From: DATFDN01 sp963767645
GTDB taxonomy: Bacteria; Pseudomonadota; Alphaproteobacteria; Acetobacterales; Acetobacteraceae
Assembly: GCA_963767645.1 (NCBI GenBank)
Contig: CAVYEW010000001.1
Span: 1-64,000, forward strand
Length of the DNA stretch: 64,000 nt
Direction of reading: 5' to 3'
Part shown: positions 28,002-37,233 of the stretch, piece after piece
Position numbering within the stretch: the first letter of the stretch is position 1
Layout: every line of letters begins with the position of its first letter
Notes under the pieces: model-generated
Told to the model about the DNA's origin: nothing
The model's input: the letters and a program-made list of their open reading frames with translations, nothing else
Databases searched by the model: none
Program-made: the position numbers and the translations under genes

Positions 28002-28227
28002 ATGCAGCCCATCACGTCTGGTTCAGACCGCCTAAGGCTGGGGCCATGGGTCTGTCTCGCACACGATAGATTTCGCCTTCGGTAGAGCCGAATCCGCGCT
28101 TCCACTTCATTACAAATCCGTTTGTAACTCCTTTCGGCTGCTAATTTGTCACAATCCGCCACGAAAATGCGCCGAATCTGCTTCATGAGTGCTTTTCATA
28201 GCGTGAGCCCGTGCCACGTGAATGTCA

Positions 28228-28255
28228 TTGCTCAATGTGAGCACGCCGTTATAGT
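28228..28255 (+). promoter_or_regulatory. Possible promoter of the priming glycosyltransferase gene
   Basis: TTGCTC (28228-28233), a 16-base spacer and TATAGT (28250-28255) lie 37 bases before the GTG start. The 290 bases between the tRNA and this start otherwise contain no gene; they are less GC-rich than the surroundings. Confidence 0.4.
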
Positions 28256-28291
28256 CTCACCAAACCATCGCCAACGAGCGGAGAGTTCATC

Positions 28292-29800
28292 GTGGGCAAC
28301 GACCTTGCCGCGAGTTTCAAAGTCGTTACCCGTCCCGACGCTGCCTCCACAGCCTCGTTCGCCGACATCCAGGGCCCCCGCCGTAATCTCGATTTCGTAT
28401 CGATGGCGAACGATGCCCTGGTGGTCTGGGACTTCATCGGGGTTTTGCTGGCCGGCTTTTTCACCGCGGCGGCGTACAGTCACGTTCTGGTTCTGACGAC
28501 CGACGCGGCGGTCGCGCAGTTCTGGAGGCCGATCTATCTGATCGTCGGAGCCGGCGCCGTCATCGCGCCGGCGCTCCTGCGCGACCGCAGCCTGACCTCC
28601 GTGTCGCGGTTTCGCCACATGGATCAGTTGCTCAGCCGCCTGCTGTACCGGGGCGTCTGCCTTGCGCTGATCATACTGGCGCTGGGCTTCGCAACGCACT
28701 CGCTCGGTCCGGTCTCGCGGCTCTGGGTCGTGTGCTGGGCCGCCCTCACGTTCCTGTTCTGCGCGGCTGGCCGGTTCTGCCTCGCCGCTTATCTCCGCAA
28801 GCTGGACGTGGGCGGATTGCTCGGCGACCGCGTCGCGATCGTCGGCGCGGGACCGGTGGCCGACCGGCTGGTCGATTATTTCCGCACCTCCGAGAACCCG
28901 GTCTACGTGGTCGGCGTGTTCAACGACGGAACCGGCGCGCAGCCCGTGCATCGTGTGGCGCCTCGCGGCGAGATCGCCGATCTCGTGGAGCTCGCGCAAC
29001 GCCGACGGCTGGACTGGATCATCCTGACGTTGCCCGCCACCGCCGAAAAGCAAATCGGCAAGATACTGCTGCAGTTGAAGACCGTGTCGGCCCAGGTCGC
29101 GCTCTGCCCCGAGCTGGTCAAGCTCAGCCTGCCCCATCGGCAGGTCGATGACCTCAGCGTGCCAATGATGCTGCTCTCGGAGCGGCCGCTGCGACGCTGG
29201 CAGTCGTTCACCAAGACTCTGGAAGACAAGATCCTGGCCAGCATCCTGATCGTCCTTCTGGCTCCCTTGCTGTCCCTGATCGCGCTGGCGATCCGCCTGG
29301 AATCGCCTGGTCCGGTGATCTTCAGCCAGAAGCGGCATGGCTGGAACAACACCGAGTTCACCATCTTCAAGTTCCGCACCATGCGCTGGCAGCCGGAGGA
29401 CTCCGGCGTGCTGCGGCAGACGACCCGCCGCGACGAGCGCCTGACCAGGGTGGGTTCGTTCCTGCGCCGTTCCAGCCTGGACGAACTTCCGCAACTCTTC
29501 AACGTGCTCCGCGGCGACATGTCGGTGGTCGGTCCCCGGCCGCACGCCGTCACGATGCGCACGGAAGAGCGGCTGGGTCACGAGATCATCGCCGAATACG
29601 CCCATCGGCACCGCGTCAAACCCGGCATCACCGGTTGGGCGCAGGTCAACGGCTATCGCGGCGCGACGCATCGGGCGGAGCAGCTCCGCAAGCGCGTCGA
29701 GTACGACCTGTTCTACATCGAGAACTGGTCGCTGCTGTTCGACTTCAAGATCCTCGCCTTGACCGGGCTCCGCTGCATCGTTGACCCGAACGCCTTCTGA
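28292..29800 (+). CDS. Exopolysaccharide polyprenyl glycosylphosphotransferase (WcaJ/GumD type)
   Basis: Priming enzyme that moves a sugar-1-phosphate, usually glucose, from UDP-sugar to undecaprenyl phosphate. 502 residues from a GTG start with GGAGAG upstream. The N-terminal half has about four membrane helices (for example FIGVLLAGFFTAAAYS) and a Rossmann-like domain (VAIVGAGPVADRLVDYF). The catalytic half begins with the helix ILASILIVLLAPLLSLIALA, then FKFRTMR, SSLDELPQLFNVLRGDMS, VVGPRP and KPGITGWAQVNGYRG. The two-domain layout is that of WcaJ/GumD/acetan-type enzymes. Sugar specificity is not determinable. Confidence 0.94.
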   Translation: MGNDLAASFKVVTRPDAASTASFADIQGPRRNLDFVSMANDALVVWDFIGVLLAGFFTAAAYSHVLVLTTDAAVAQFWRPIYLIVGAGAVIAPALLRDRSLTSVSRFRHMDQLLSRLLYRGVCLALIILALGFATHSLGPVSRLWVVCWAALTFLFCAAGRFCLAAYLRKLDVGGLLGDRVAIVGAGPVADRLVDYFRTSENPVYVVGVFNDGTGAQPVHRVAPRGEIADLVELAQRRRLDWIILTLPATAEKQIGKILLQLKTVSAQVALCPELVKLSLPHRQVDDLSVPMMLLSERPLRRWQSFTKTLEDKILASILIVLLAPLLSLIALAIRLESPGPVIFSQKRHGWNNTEFTIFKFRTMRWQPEDSGVLRQTTRRDERLTRVGSFLRRSSLDELPQLFNVLRGDMSVVGPRPHAVTMRTEERLGHEIIAEYAHRHRVKPGITGWAQVNGYRGATHRAEQLRKRVEYDLFYIENWSLLFDFKILALTGLRCIVDPNAF

Positions 29801-29867
29801 GGCTGAGCGCCCGCCTTCCAGTGCGTTTTCAGGCTGACTGTGTTGACGCGCCGTTTCACCCCTCCCT

Positions 29868-29943
29868 GTCCCCTCCTGCAAGGGGAGGGGGACGTGGTAG
29901 GCGGCTCCCCCTCCCCTTGCGGGAGGGGGCCGGGGGGAGGGAT
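29868..29943. repeat. Intergenic GC-rich stem-loop pair
   Basis: Imperfect hairpin GTCCCCTCC...GGAGGGGGAC (29868-29892) followed by a perfect 9-bp stem CCCCCTCCC (29907-29915) with GGGAGGGGG (29921-29929). The spacing and sequence closely match the element at 10005-10085. It begins 67 bases after the glycosyltransferase stop. Confidence 0.65.
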
Positions 29944-30583
29944 ACGCCGGCGGTTCCAGTCTGAGTGAAACGGCTCAAGTCCGCTTATCGCCGCCCCTCT
30001 TGCTCCCCCGCACCGGAACGATGCGGGGCTCCAAATCGGATCTGCGTCTGTCCGGTTGCGCGCGAGATGACGGTGCTCTCATCAGGCCAGTACGCCGCCT
30101 CGACGGCACTCGACACACGGGCGCCGCCTTGCCTCTGCTCCGACCCTCCTCGGAACCAGCGCTGACCGGTCGGCGGTAGCACGGCAGGTTGGATGTGCCG
30201 GCGTGGCTTGTAGCGCGATCGTTTCAAGAAGCTCGGTTGGAAGAGAATATTCCTCGTAACTGCACTCTCAGACGCTCTTTTGCGATAAAATCATCTCTGG
30301 ACCACGATTTCTCGCTGCCGGCTGCTTGCTGCTTTCAGAGCGGCCCGTATAGCTTTCGGCGACCGAGGCGATCCCGCCTGGGCAAAATTTTTCTAGGGAT
30401 GCCGATGTAGACCTGAGTAACACGCCCTCTTCCGCACCAAGCTGAGCACAAGACCCTCGCATTCGCGGCGTCTTGCTGCGCCCTTTCCATGCATATCCGA
30501 AATGACGTTGGTCGCAATCCTGGCGTGACCGCGCCCGGTTGATAGGGATTTAGTCCTACAACTGTCTATCCCGGAGGCTCACA
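29944..30583. other. Long intergenic region without a supported gene
   Basis: About 640 bases between the repeat and the GH16 gene. Short open frames occur on both strands, but none has a convincing ribosome-binding site, family motif or codon bias. Composition is less GC-rich than the coding DNA around it. The last 50 bases hold the GH16 leader, with TAGG...CCTA symmetry at about 30541-30556 and a CCCGGAGG ribosome-binding site at about 30571. Confidence 0.6.
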
Positions 30584-32068
30584 ATGAGCGCAAATCAAAC
30601 CTTCGATGACGAGTTCAACTCGCAGGACGTAGGGAACGGAGGCCAATGGCAGGCGGGCTGGGCTTGGGACCCCAACGGGTACGAGCCGCCGGGTACGACC
30701 TCGTGGGAGGTCAACCCGAACTATGGGCCGACCTCCGGCGTGAATGCGTACACGGACGATAACGGCGTCCTGTCGCTCAACTTCATGCCCACCCCCGGCT
30801 CGATGTCCTCGGCGGTGGGCGGCGCCCCGTTCCTCACCGGCGCCATCACCACCGCGCAGAGCTTCTCGCAGACCTACGGGTATTTCGAGATGAACGCCGA
30901 ACTCCCGGCGGGAGCCGGCCTCAACGCGGCATTTCTCCTGCTGCCGACGAGCGGGGCATGGCCGCCGGAGCTCGACGTCGAGGAAGTGCTTGGCAGCGAC
31001 CCGACCACGCTGGTCAATACCGCCCATTGGGATTCTGGCAATTCCGCCAATCCGATGTGGAGCAACATCCCTGACGCTTCCCAGGGTTTCCACACCTATG
31101 CGGTGGACTGGGAGCCCGACACCATCACCTGGTACTTCGACGGCAAGCAGGTCGCGCAGCAGGCGACGCCGTCTGACATGCACCAGCCGATGTACATGGC
31201 CATAGACGACCTGTCGGGCACTCCCGGCTCCTGGGCGGGAGCGCCCGACTCCGGCGAGACCGCGTCGATGAAGATCAACTGGGTTCACGCCTACAGCTCC
31301 AACCCCTACGCCAACGGAGCGACGCCGGCACCTGCCTCCTCGGACACGGCTTCCACCCCGTCCACGGACACGACCTCCACTGCGTCGACGGGCAGCAATT
31401 CCACGCAGAGCAATTCGACGCCGGCCGCTTCCAACCCGAGCGCGCCTGCGTCTCCCGACAATACGGTCGTGACCGCCGCTGGCGGCGGCTCCATCACCGA
31501 TGCCAGCGGCAACACCTGGTCGATCACGAACGGGCAGGTCGCGGTGAACGGCACCCCGGACGGCACCACCGCCAATGTCACCGAGCTGGCCTACGAGAAC
31601 GGACTGGTCTGGCAGGAGAACAGCAGCAATCTGTGGTGGAGCAAGTCCAGTCCGAGCGACACCTGGTCGCCGGGCAGCGGTACCGCGACCAGCCTCGTGC
31701 CCGCCTCATCCACATCGACGCCAGCATCGACGGTCTCGCCCGACACGCTCGCCTTGGTGCTGTCGGAAGACGCCTACGCGGGCGACGCGCAGTTCATCGT
31801 GAAGGTGGACGGCACGCAGCTTGGCGCGCCGCAATCCGTCACGGCGTCGAACAGTGCCGGCCAGACGCAGACCTTCGATTACTCCGGGAACTGGGGTCCT
31901 GGAGCGCACAACGTGGAGGTCGACTTCCTCAACGACGCCTATGCCGGCCCTGGCCAGGACCGGAACCTGTACGTCGATCAGGTCAGCTATAACGGCCAGG
32001 CAGCGATGAGCCAGCCCTCGCCCCTTTACGGCAACGGCGGCGTGACGATTCCCGTAGGCCACGCGTAG
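30584..32068 (+). CDS. GH16 beta-glucanase with linker, repeat domain and C-terminal carbohydrate-binding module
   Basis: 494 residues. The catalytic domain (about 5-245) starts TFDDEFNSQD and has the GH16 nucleophile/acid motif ELDVEE, with HTYAVDWEPDTITWYFDG following. A Ser/Thr/Pro-rich linker spans about 246-290. Next is a small domain with ASGNTWSITNGQVAVNG and LVWQENSSNLWW, a module I recall in extracellular proteins of related bacteria. The C-terminus (about 385-480) resembles calcium-dependent CBM36/60 xylan-binding modules (AQFIVKVDGTQLG, HNVEVDFLNDAY). No Sec signal peptide is visible, so export would have to be type I or non-classical. It may trim the polysaccharide made by the neighbouring genes. 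Confidence 0.85.
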   Translation: MSANQTFDDEFNSQDVGNGGQWQAGWAWDPNGYEPPGTTSWEVNPNYGPTSGVNAYTDDNGVLSLNFMPTPGSMSSAVGGAPFLTGAITTAQSFSQTYGYFEMNAELPAGAGLNAAFLLLPTSGAWPPELDVEEVLGSDPTTLVNTAHWDSGNSANPMWSNIPDASQGFHTYAVDWEPDTITWYFDGKQVAQQATPSDMHQPMYMAIDDLSGTPGSWAGAPDSGETASMKINWVHAYSSNPYANGATPAPASSDTASTPSTDTTSTASTGSNSTQSNSTPAASNPSAPASPDNTVVTAAGGGSITDASGNTWSITNGQVAVNGTPDGTTANVTELAYENGLVWQENSSNLWWSKSSPSDTWSPGSGTATSLVPASSTSTPASTVSPDTLALVLSEDAYAGDAQFIVKVDGTQLGAPQSVTASNSAGQTQTFDYSGNWGPGAHNVEVDFLNDAYAGPGQDRNLYVDQVSYNGQAAMSQPSPLYGNGGVTIPVGHA

Positions 32069-32083
32069 GCTGAGCCGGATTGC

Positions 32084-32101
32084 CCGCCGCATCAGCGGCG
32101 G
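32084..32101. terminator. Hairpin after the GH16 gene
   Basis: Perfect 7-bp stem CCGCCGC/GCGGCGG with an ATCA loop, 16 bases after the GH16 stop. No T tract follows, so this is only a possible terminator. Confidence 0.4.
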
Positions 32102-32213
32102 AGCGGTCCTCCTGGAGAACGTCTCCCGCGGCGCCGATCGCCGGCGCCACGGGTTGACGCTCCCGGGCAAGTCCAGTTGTCTATGCGCCGCGCCACGCGG
32201 AGGCGTCCCACGC

Positions 32214-33326
32214 ATGCACGCTGGATCGTCCCAATCGCAACCCGACGCGCAGCTCCAGGCCTTGCGCGACCTCGGACCGATCGACTGCGACCTGCATCCG
32301 GCCGCGCCGAGCACCGCCGATCTGCTGCCCTATCTGGACGAGCACTGGCGCGAGGCGATGGTCTCGCGCGGGATCGATGGGCTGGATCTGCCTCTCTACC
32401 CGCCCGATGCTCCCCTGAGTGCCCGCCCCGACTGGCGCCCGCCCGGGGAGCGCGCGGGCGGGACATTGTCGTCTCTCCAGGCCGAGGCGCTGGAGCCGTG
32501 GGGAACCCGCTACGCGGTCCTCAACTGCCTGCATGGCGCGATGGCGCTGTTCAGCGAGGACATGGGCGCCGCACTGGCCGGCGCAGTGAACTCCTGGATC
32601 GCGCGGGAATGGCTGGATCGCGATCCGCGCCTGCGCGCCTCGATCCTGATCGCGGCGCGCAGCCCGGAGCTCGCAGTAACGGAGATCGAGCGCCGCGCCG
32701 CCGACCCGCGTTTCGTGCAGGTGCTGATGCTGGTGAGCGGCGACATGCCGCTCGGCCGGCGCACGAACTGGCCGATCTATGCCGCCGCGGAACGCCATGG
32801 CCTTCCGGTGGGACTGCACGCCGGCAGCAGCCACCATAACCCGCCGAGCACGGTCGGCTGGCCCTCGTATCTGGTGGAAGACTATGTCGGCAATGCCGCC
32901 GCGTTCCAGACCCAGCTCATGAGCTTGATCGGCGAGGGCGTGTTCACCAAGTTCCCCGCCCTCCGCGTCGTGCTGATCGAATCCGGCGTCACCTGGCTCG
33001 CGCCCTTCCTCTGGCATGCCAACAAGGAATGGCGCGGGCTGCGGATGGAGGTGCCCTGGCTCGACCGGCCCCCGGCCGAGATGGTGCGCGACCAGGTGCG
33101 CCTGACGGTGCAGCCTCTCGACGGCCCGCCGGAGCTGGCGGAGCTGGAACGGGTGCTGGAGCAGATCGGGTCGGAGGATATGCTGCTGTTCTCGACCGAC
33201 TACCCGCATTGGCATTTCGATGGCGAAGACGTGCTGCCTCCCGGCCTGCCCGCGCCCCTGATCGAGAAGCTCGCACTGCGCAATCCTCTAGAGACATACA
33301 CCCGGTTGAGGGAGACGAGCCAATGA
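32214..33326 (+). CDS. Amidohydrolase 2 family metal-dependent hydrolase/decarboxylase
   Basis: 370-residue TIM-barrel protein of the ACMSD/resorcylate-decarboxylase-like amidohydrolase group. Metal-site motifs are PIDCDLHP near the N-terminus, PVGLHAGSS, and FSTDYPHWHFDG near the C-terminus. The ATG at 32214 has GGAGG ten bases upstream; the in-frame ATG at 32154 has no such site. It overlaps the next gene, a paralog, by four bases. Together with the ABC transporter behind it, the pair probably degrades an imported organic acid; the substrate is unknown. Confidence 0.85.
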   Translation: MHAGSSQSQPDAQLQALRDLGPIDCDLHPAAPSTADLLPYLDEHWREAMVSRGIDGLDLPLYPPDAPLSARPDWRPPGERAGGTLSSLQAEALEPWGTRYAVLNCLHGAMALFSEDMGAALAGAVNSWIAREWLDRDPRLRASILIAARSPELAVTEIERRAADPRFVQVLMLVSGDMPLGRRTNWPIYAAAERHGLPVGLHAGSSHHNPPSTVGWPSYLVEDYVGNAAAFQTQLMSLIGEGVFTKFPALRVVLIESGVTWLAPFLWHANKEWRGLRMEVPWLDRPPAEMVRDQVRLTVQPLDGPPELAELERVLEQIGSEDMLLFSTDYPHWHFDGEDVLPPGLPAPLIEKLALRNPLETYTRLRETSQ

Positions 33327-34426
33327 GCCAAACCTTGCTGGAGCGCGCGCCAGCGCCCGCGACGCGCTTGGCGCTGGTCGATTGCGACATCCACCCGGTC
33401 CTGCGCTCGCGCGCGGCGCTGCGCCCCTACCTGCCGCAGCGCTGGCGGGAGGAGCTGGATACGCTGGGCTTCCGCTCTCGCGGCGCGTTCCTGAACAGCC
33501 CCGCCTACCCGAAAGCCACGCCGGCACTCTCCCGCCGCGACGCTTGGCCGCCTGGCGGGCTGCCGCCGGGCTCGGATCTCGACTTCATGCGCCAGCAGCA
33601 TCTCGATCTGTACGGCGTCGATGTCGGCATCCTCCAGGTGCTGTCACCCAGCGGCAAGGACGAGCGCAACCTCGAATTCGGCGCGGCGGTCTGCACCGCG
33701 CTGAACGACTGGCAGGTGGCCGAGTGGACCGAGCCCGAGCCACGGCTGCGCGCCTCCATCACCGTGGCCTGCGATGACGCCGAGACCGCGGTCGCGGAAA
33801 TAAGGCGCTGCGCCCCGCGCCGCGACTTCGTTTCCGTCTTCATCAGTGCCCGGACCACCGAGCCGCTCGGCCGCAAACGCTACTGGCCGATCCTCGCCGC
33901 CGCCGCCGAGGCTGGGCTGCCGATCGGCATTCATGCCGGCGGGGCGAACGGCGTCCCGATGACCAGCGCCGGCTGGCCCTCCTTTTATATCGAGGATCAT
34001 CAGGGCGGCGCCTCGGTCATGCAGTCCCTGCTCACCAGCCTGGTCTTCGAGGGCGTATTCGAGCGCTTTCCGGCTTTGCGCGTCGTCCTGATCGAAGGCG
34101 GCTTCGGCTGGGCGCCGCCGCTGCTGTGGCGGATGGACCGGCAATGGGCGCGGATGCGCCGCGAGGTGCCGCATGTGAAGCGCCCGCCCTCGGAGTACGT
34201 GCGCGAAAGCGTGTGGTTTGCCACCCAGCCGATCGTCGAGCCGGAGCGCGCCGCCGACATGCGCGCCGTCCTCGACTGGCTCGGCCGCGACCGCATCGTG
34301 TTCTCGAGCGACTACCCGCACTGGGACATGGACGACCCGAAGCTCGCTTTCAAAGTCCCGCTAAGCGAGCAGGAGCAGCGCATGATCTTCTCGGACAATG
34401 CCCGCGCCGCGTACCGGCTTGCTTGA
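33323..34426 (+). CDS. Amidohydrolase 2 family protein, paralog of the upstream gene
   Basis: 367 residues with the same layout as its neighbour: ALVDCDIHPVLRS, PIGIHAGGANGVP and FSSDYPHWDMDD. Start ATG 33323 overlaps the preceding stop (ATGA). The pair share PALRVVLIE and WPS[FY] segments but are clearly diverged, so they may be subunits or act on successive intermediates. The open frame before 33323 lies inside the upstream gene. Confidence 0.85.
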   Translation: MSQTLLERAPAPATRLALVDCDIHPVLRSRAALRPYLPQRWREELDTLGFRSRGAFLNSPAYPKATPALSRRDAWPPGGLPPGSDLDFMRQQHLDLYGVDVGILQVLSPSGKDERNLEFGAAVCTALNDWQVAEWTEPEPRLRASITVACDDAETAVAEIRRCAPRRDFVSVFISARTTEPLGRKRYWPILAAAAEAGLPIGIHAGGANGVPMTSAGWPSFYIEDHQGGASVMQSLLTSLVFEGVFERFPALRVVLIEGGFGWAPPLLWRMDRQWARMRREVPHVKRPPSEYVRESVWFATQPIVEPERAADMRAVLDWLGRDRIVFSSDYPHWDMDDPKLAFKVPLSEQEQRMIFSDNARAAYRLA

Positions 34427-34441
34427 GGCTGCGGTGCAAGC

Positions 34442-35509
34442 ATGGTCCCGTCGCGTCCGGTGAAAGCGCTGGCCCTCGCCGTCGGCCTGTTGTCCTGGCA
34501 CCTGGTCGGCGCGGAGGCGTGCCCGAACCCGCGCCAGATGGAGGGATTCAAGACCTGCGCCGATGTCGGCAAGGCCGAGCAGGAAGGCGCGCTCGTCGTC
34601 TACTCGACCGATCCGGAGGACGGGACGGCGAAGATGCTGGCCGCCTTTCAGAAGACGTTTCCGAGGATCAAGACCAACTATCTGCGGCTGCAGGCCGGCG
34701 CCCTCTATGCCAAGGTGATCTCCGAGCGTCGCGCCCATTCCTACCAGGTGGACGCGATGCAGCTCTCCGACATGGGCTTCGTGCTGGATTTCCAGAAGCG
34801 CGGCGGCTACATGCAATACGTCTCGCCGGAGATGGCGGCCTACAAGCCGGATTACAAAAGCAGCCCGGAGGGGTACTGGACCTGGGGCGCCGTCGTGATG
34901 GCCGGCATCGCCTACAACCCCAAGATCGTGCCGCCGGATGAAGCGCCGAAGACTTGGCAGGACGTCCTCAATCCCAAATGGGCCAACAGCGTCAGCGTGA
35001 AGGTCTCCAACTCCGGCCTGGAGCATGAGACATGGTACAAGCTGCGCGAACTTTATGGCGACGCCTACTGGGAAGCATTCGCGAAGCTGAAGCCGCGCGC
35101 CTTCGATTCCTACGTGCAGCAATATGATCGGGCGGTGAACGGTCAGGACAAGATCATCCACACCGCGCAATACTCGGGCTACCTGCAGTTCACCGCCAAG
35201 GGCGCGCCGATCGCCTTCGCCTATCCCGACGCGGGGCTGCCCGCCGGGCCGGAGACCTGGGGCCTGGTTGCGGATGCGCCGCATCCTGCCGCGGCGCAGC
35301 TGTTCATGGATTGGCTCATCTCGGTGCCAGGGCAGACGGCGCTCGACGAGGCGCTATTCCTCAATTCGGTGCGCGAAGACGTGCCCCCGCCGCCGGGCGG
35401 CGTACCGGCCAGCAAGCTGAAACTGTTGTTCCCGAAGGACTGGAACGCCTTCCTTCTAACCCGCACGCAATTCGCCCGGTTCTGGGATCAGATGACCGGC
35501 CTGCGCTGA
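34442..35509 (+). CDS. Iron(III)/2-aminoethylphosphonate-type ABC transporter substrate-binding protein
   Basis: 355-residue periplasmic binding protein. The signal peptide MVPSRPVKALALAVGLLSWHLVGAEA is followed by a mature domain with LVVYSTDPEDGTAKMLAAFQ, typical of the AfuA/FbpA-PhnS class. The iron-ligand tyrosines of ferric-binding proteins are not evident at the usual place, and the two amidohydrolases upstream suggest an organic anion rather than iron. The stop shares a base with the next start (TGATG). The 15-base gap from the amidohydrolase indicates one operon. Confidence 0.87.
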   Translation: MVPSRPVKALALAVGLLSWHLVGAEACPNPRQMEGFKTCADVGKAEQEGALVVYSTDPEDGTAKMLAAFQKTFPRIKTNYLRLQAGALYAKVISERRAHSYQVDAMQLSDMGFVLDFQKRGGYMQYVSPEMAAYKPDYKSSPEGYWTWGAVVMAGIAYNPKIVPPDEAPKTWQDVLNPKWANSVSVKVSNSGLEHETWYKLRELYGDAYWEAFAKLKPRAFDSYVQQYDRAVNGQDKIIHTAQYSGYLQFTAKGAPIAFAYPDAGLPAGPETWGLVADAPHPAAAQLFMDWLISVPGQTALDEALFLNSVREDVPPPPGGVPASKLKLLFPKDWNAFLLTRTQFARFWDQMTGLR

Positions 35510-37233
35510 TGAGCGAGGCCGCTTCCCTGCCCGGCTTCCCCAAGGGCCGGAGGCGGGTTGGGCTGCCTGGACTGGGCCGGATTGCCGCGCCGCTTCTGGT
35601 GCTGATCTGCGGTGGTCTTGTCGTCTATCCGGTGCTGTTCCTGGTGCTGGAATCGCTCAACGTCGGCGACCCGGAGGTGTTCCCGCCCACGGCGCTCGGC
35701 TTTGCCAATTACACCGGGCTGGTCCAGGAGGCTCGCATTCTGGGCAACACCGCGCTGGTCGCGGGGCTGGCCACGGCGATGGCGGTCGCCGCCGGCTTCG
35801 TGCTCGCCTGGATTCTCACCCGCACCGCCATCCCAGGCGGCCGGCGCCTGGAGCGGCTGATGGAGCTGCCCTACTACATGACGCCCCTGGTCGGCGCGCT
35901 TGCCTGGGGCATTCTGGCCGGACCGAAAAGCGGGCTGCTCAACCAGCTCTGGCGTCTGCTCGGCGGAGGCGGCGACCTGCTCGACATCTACTCGCCGCTC
36001 GGCATTGCCTGGGTGATGGCGCTGTTCGAGGGCACGGTCGCCTTCGTCATGATCTCGGCGGCCATGAAGTCCATGGACCCCTCGCTTGAGGAAAGCTCGC
36101 GCGTCCTCGGCGGCGGCAAGGCGCGCACGGCGCTGCGAATCACCTTGCCGCTGATGCTGCCCGCGGTGCTCAGCGCCACCGTCTTCGTCTTCGCCGAGAT
36201 GCTCGGCGCGTTCGCCGCCGCCTTCGTGCTCGGCATCCCGGGCCGCTTCTATGTGGTGACGACCGCGATCTGGGAGGCGACGCTGTCCTTTCCCCCCGAT
36301 TATGGCCGTGCTGCGGCACTCGGATTGGCGCTGTTCGGCGTGATGCTGGTGACGCTGAGCCTGTCCAAGCTGATCCTGCGCGGCGGCAGCTACGCCACGA
36401 TCTCGGGCAAGGCGTTCCGGCCGCGCGCCATCGAGGTCGGCTGGCTGCGCTGGGTGCTGCTCGCCGTGTGCTGGAGCTATATCGGCGTGGCGGTCATCCT
36501 GCCCCTCGCCGCCCTGCTCCTCACCTCGTTTCAGCGCTTCGCGACCGTGATGCTGCGTGAGAGCCAGTTCACGACGGCGAACTACCGGACCGCGCTGCAG
36601 ATGGGCACGCTCGGCTCCGCCTTCACCAACAGCCTGGAACTCGGCGTGTGCGTCGCCACGATCGGAGCGGTGGTCATCGGCGTGCTGGTCTGGATCATCT
36701 TCCGCTCGCGGATGCCGGGGCGCGGCGCGGTGGAATACGTGATGATGCTGCCCCAGGCGGTGCCACGCATGGTGTTCGGCCTCGGCCTGCTCTGGGCCTG
36801 GATCAACATCCCGATTCCGATCTACGGCACGCTCTGGCTGCTCGGCCTCGCCTACTTCACCGTGTTCATCCCGCTCGGCTTGCGCACGCTGGCCGGCGTC
36901 GTGCTGCAGATCGACCCGACGCTCGACGAATGCGCGCAGGTCTGTGGCGCCTCCTGGGGGCAGCGGATGCGCACCATCAGCCTGCCGCTGCTCCGGCCCG
37001 GCCTCGCCGCGGCCTGGCTGCTGATCTTCATTGCCAGCGTGCGGGAACTCGGGGTCTCGATCTTCCTGATGGGGCCGAACTCGAAGGTGATCGCCCCGTC
37101 GATCACCAATGCCTGGCTCAGCTCCAGTTCGGAGCTGTCGGCGGCGATGGCGCTGCTGCAGACCGCGACGGTGTTCGTCGCGGTCGTCGTGCTGTTCAGG
37201 GCGACGCGCGGCATCTCCGGACGCACCGCATGA
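35509..37233 (+). CDS. Fused double ABC permease, FbpB/iron(III) type
   Basis: 574-residue inner-membrane permease made of two permease halves. Each half has the coupling loop: SSRVLGGGKARTALRITLP in the first, CAQVCGASWGQRMRTISLP in the second. Start ATG 35509 follows the SBP stop by overlap. About twelve membrane helices can be seen. Such fused permeases serve ferric iron, phosphonate, thiamine or carboxylate importers. It overlaps the ATPase start by four bases. Confidence 0.92.
   Translation: MSEAASLPGFPKGRRRVGLPGLGRIAAPLLVLICGGLVVYPVLFLVLESLNVGDPEVFPPTALGFANYTGLVQEARILGNTALVAGLATAMAVAAGFVLAWILTRTAIPGGRRLERLMELPYYMTPLVGALAWGILAGPKSGLLNQLWRLLGGGGDLLDIYSPLGIAWVMALFEGTVAFVMISAAMKSMDPSLEESSRVLGGGKARTALRITLPLMLPAVLSATVFVFAEMLGAFAAAFVLGIPGRFYVVTTAIWEATLSFPPDYGRAAALGLALFGVMLVTLSLSKLILRGGSYATISGKAFRPRAIEVGWLRWVLLAVCWSYIGVAVILPLAALLLTSFQRFATVMLRESQFTTANYRTALQMGTLGSAFTNSLELGVCVATIGAVVIGVLVWIIFRSRMPGRGAVEYVMMLPQAVPRMVFGLGLLWAWINIPIPIYGTLWLLGLAYFTVFIPLGLRTLAGVVLQIDPTLDECAQVCGASWGQRMRTISLPLLRPGLAAAWLLIFIASVRELGVSIFLMGPNSKVIAPSITNAWLSSSSELSAAMALLQTATVFVAVVVLFRATRGISGRTA

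Noticed and set aside
28232..29881. A 549-codon open frame on the minus strand opposite the priming glycosyltransferase
   Set aside because: It overlaps an unmistakable sugar transferase and has the Gln/His/Arg-rich look of an antisense shadow.
29944..30583. Small genes in the 640-base gap before the GH16 gene
   Set aside because: Candidate frames of 60-80 codons on both strands lack ribosome-binding sites, motifs and coding bias.
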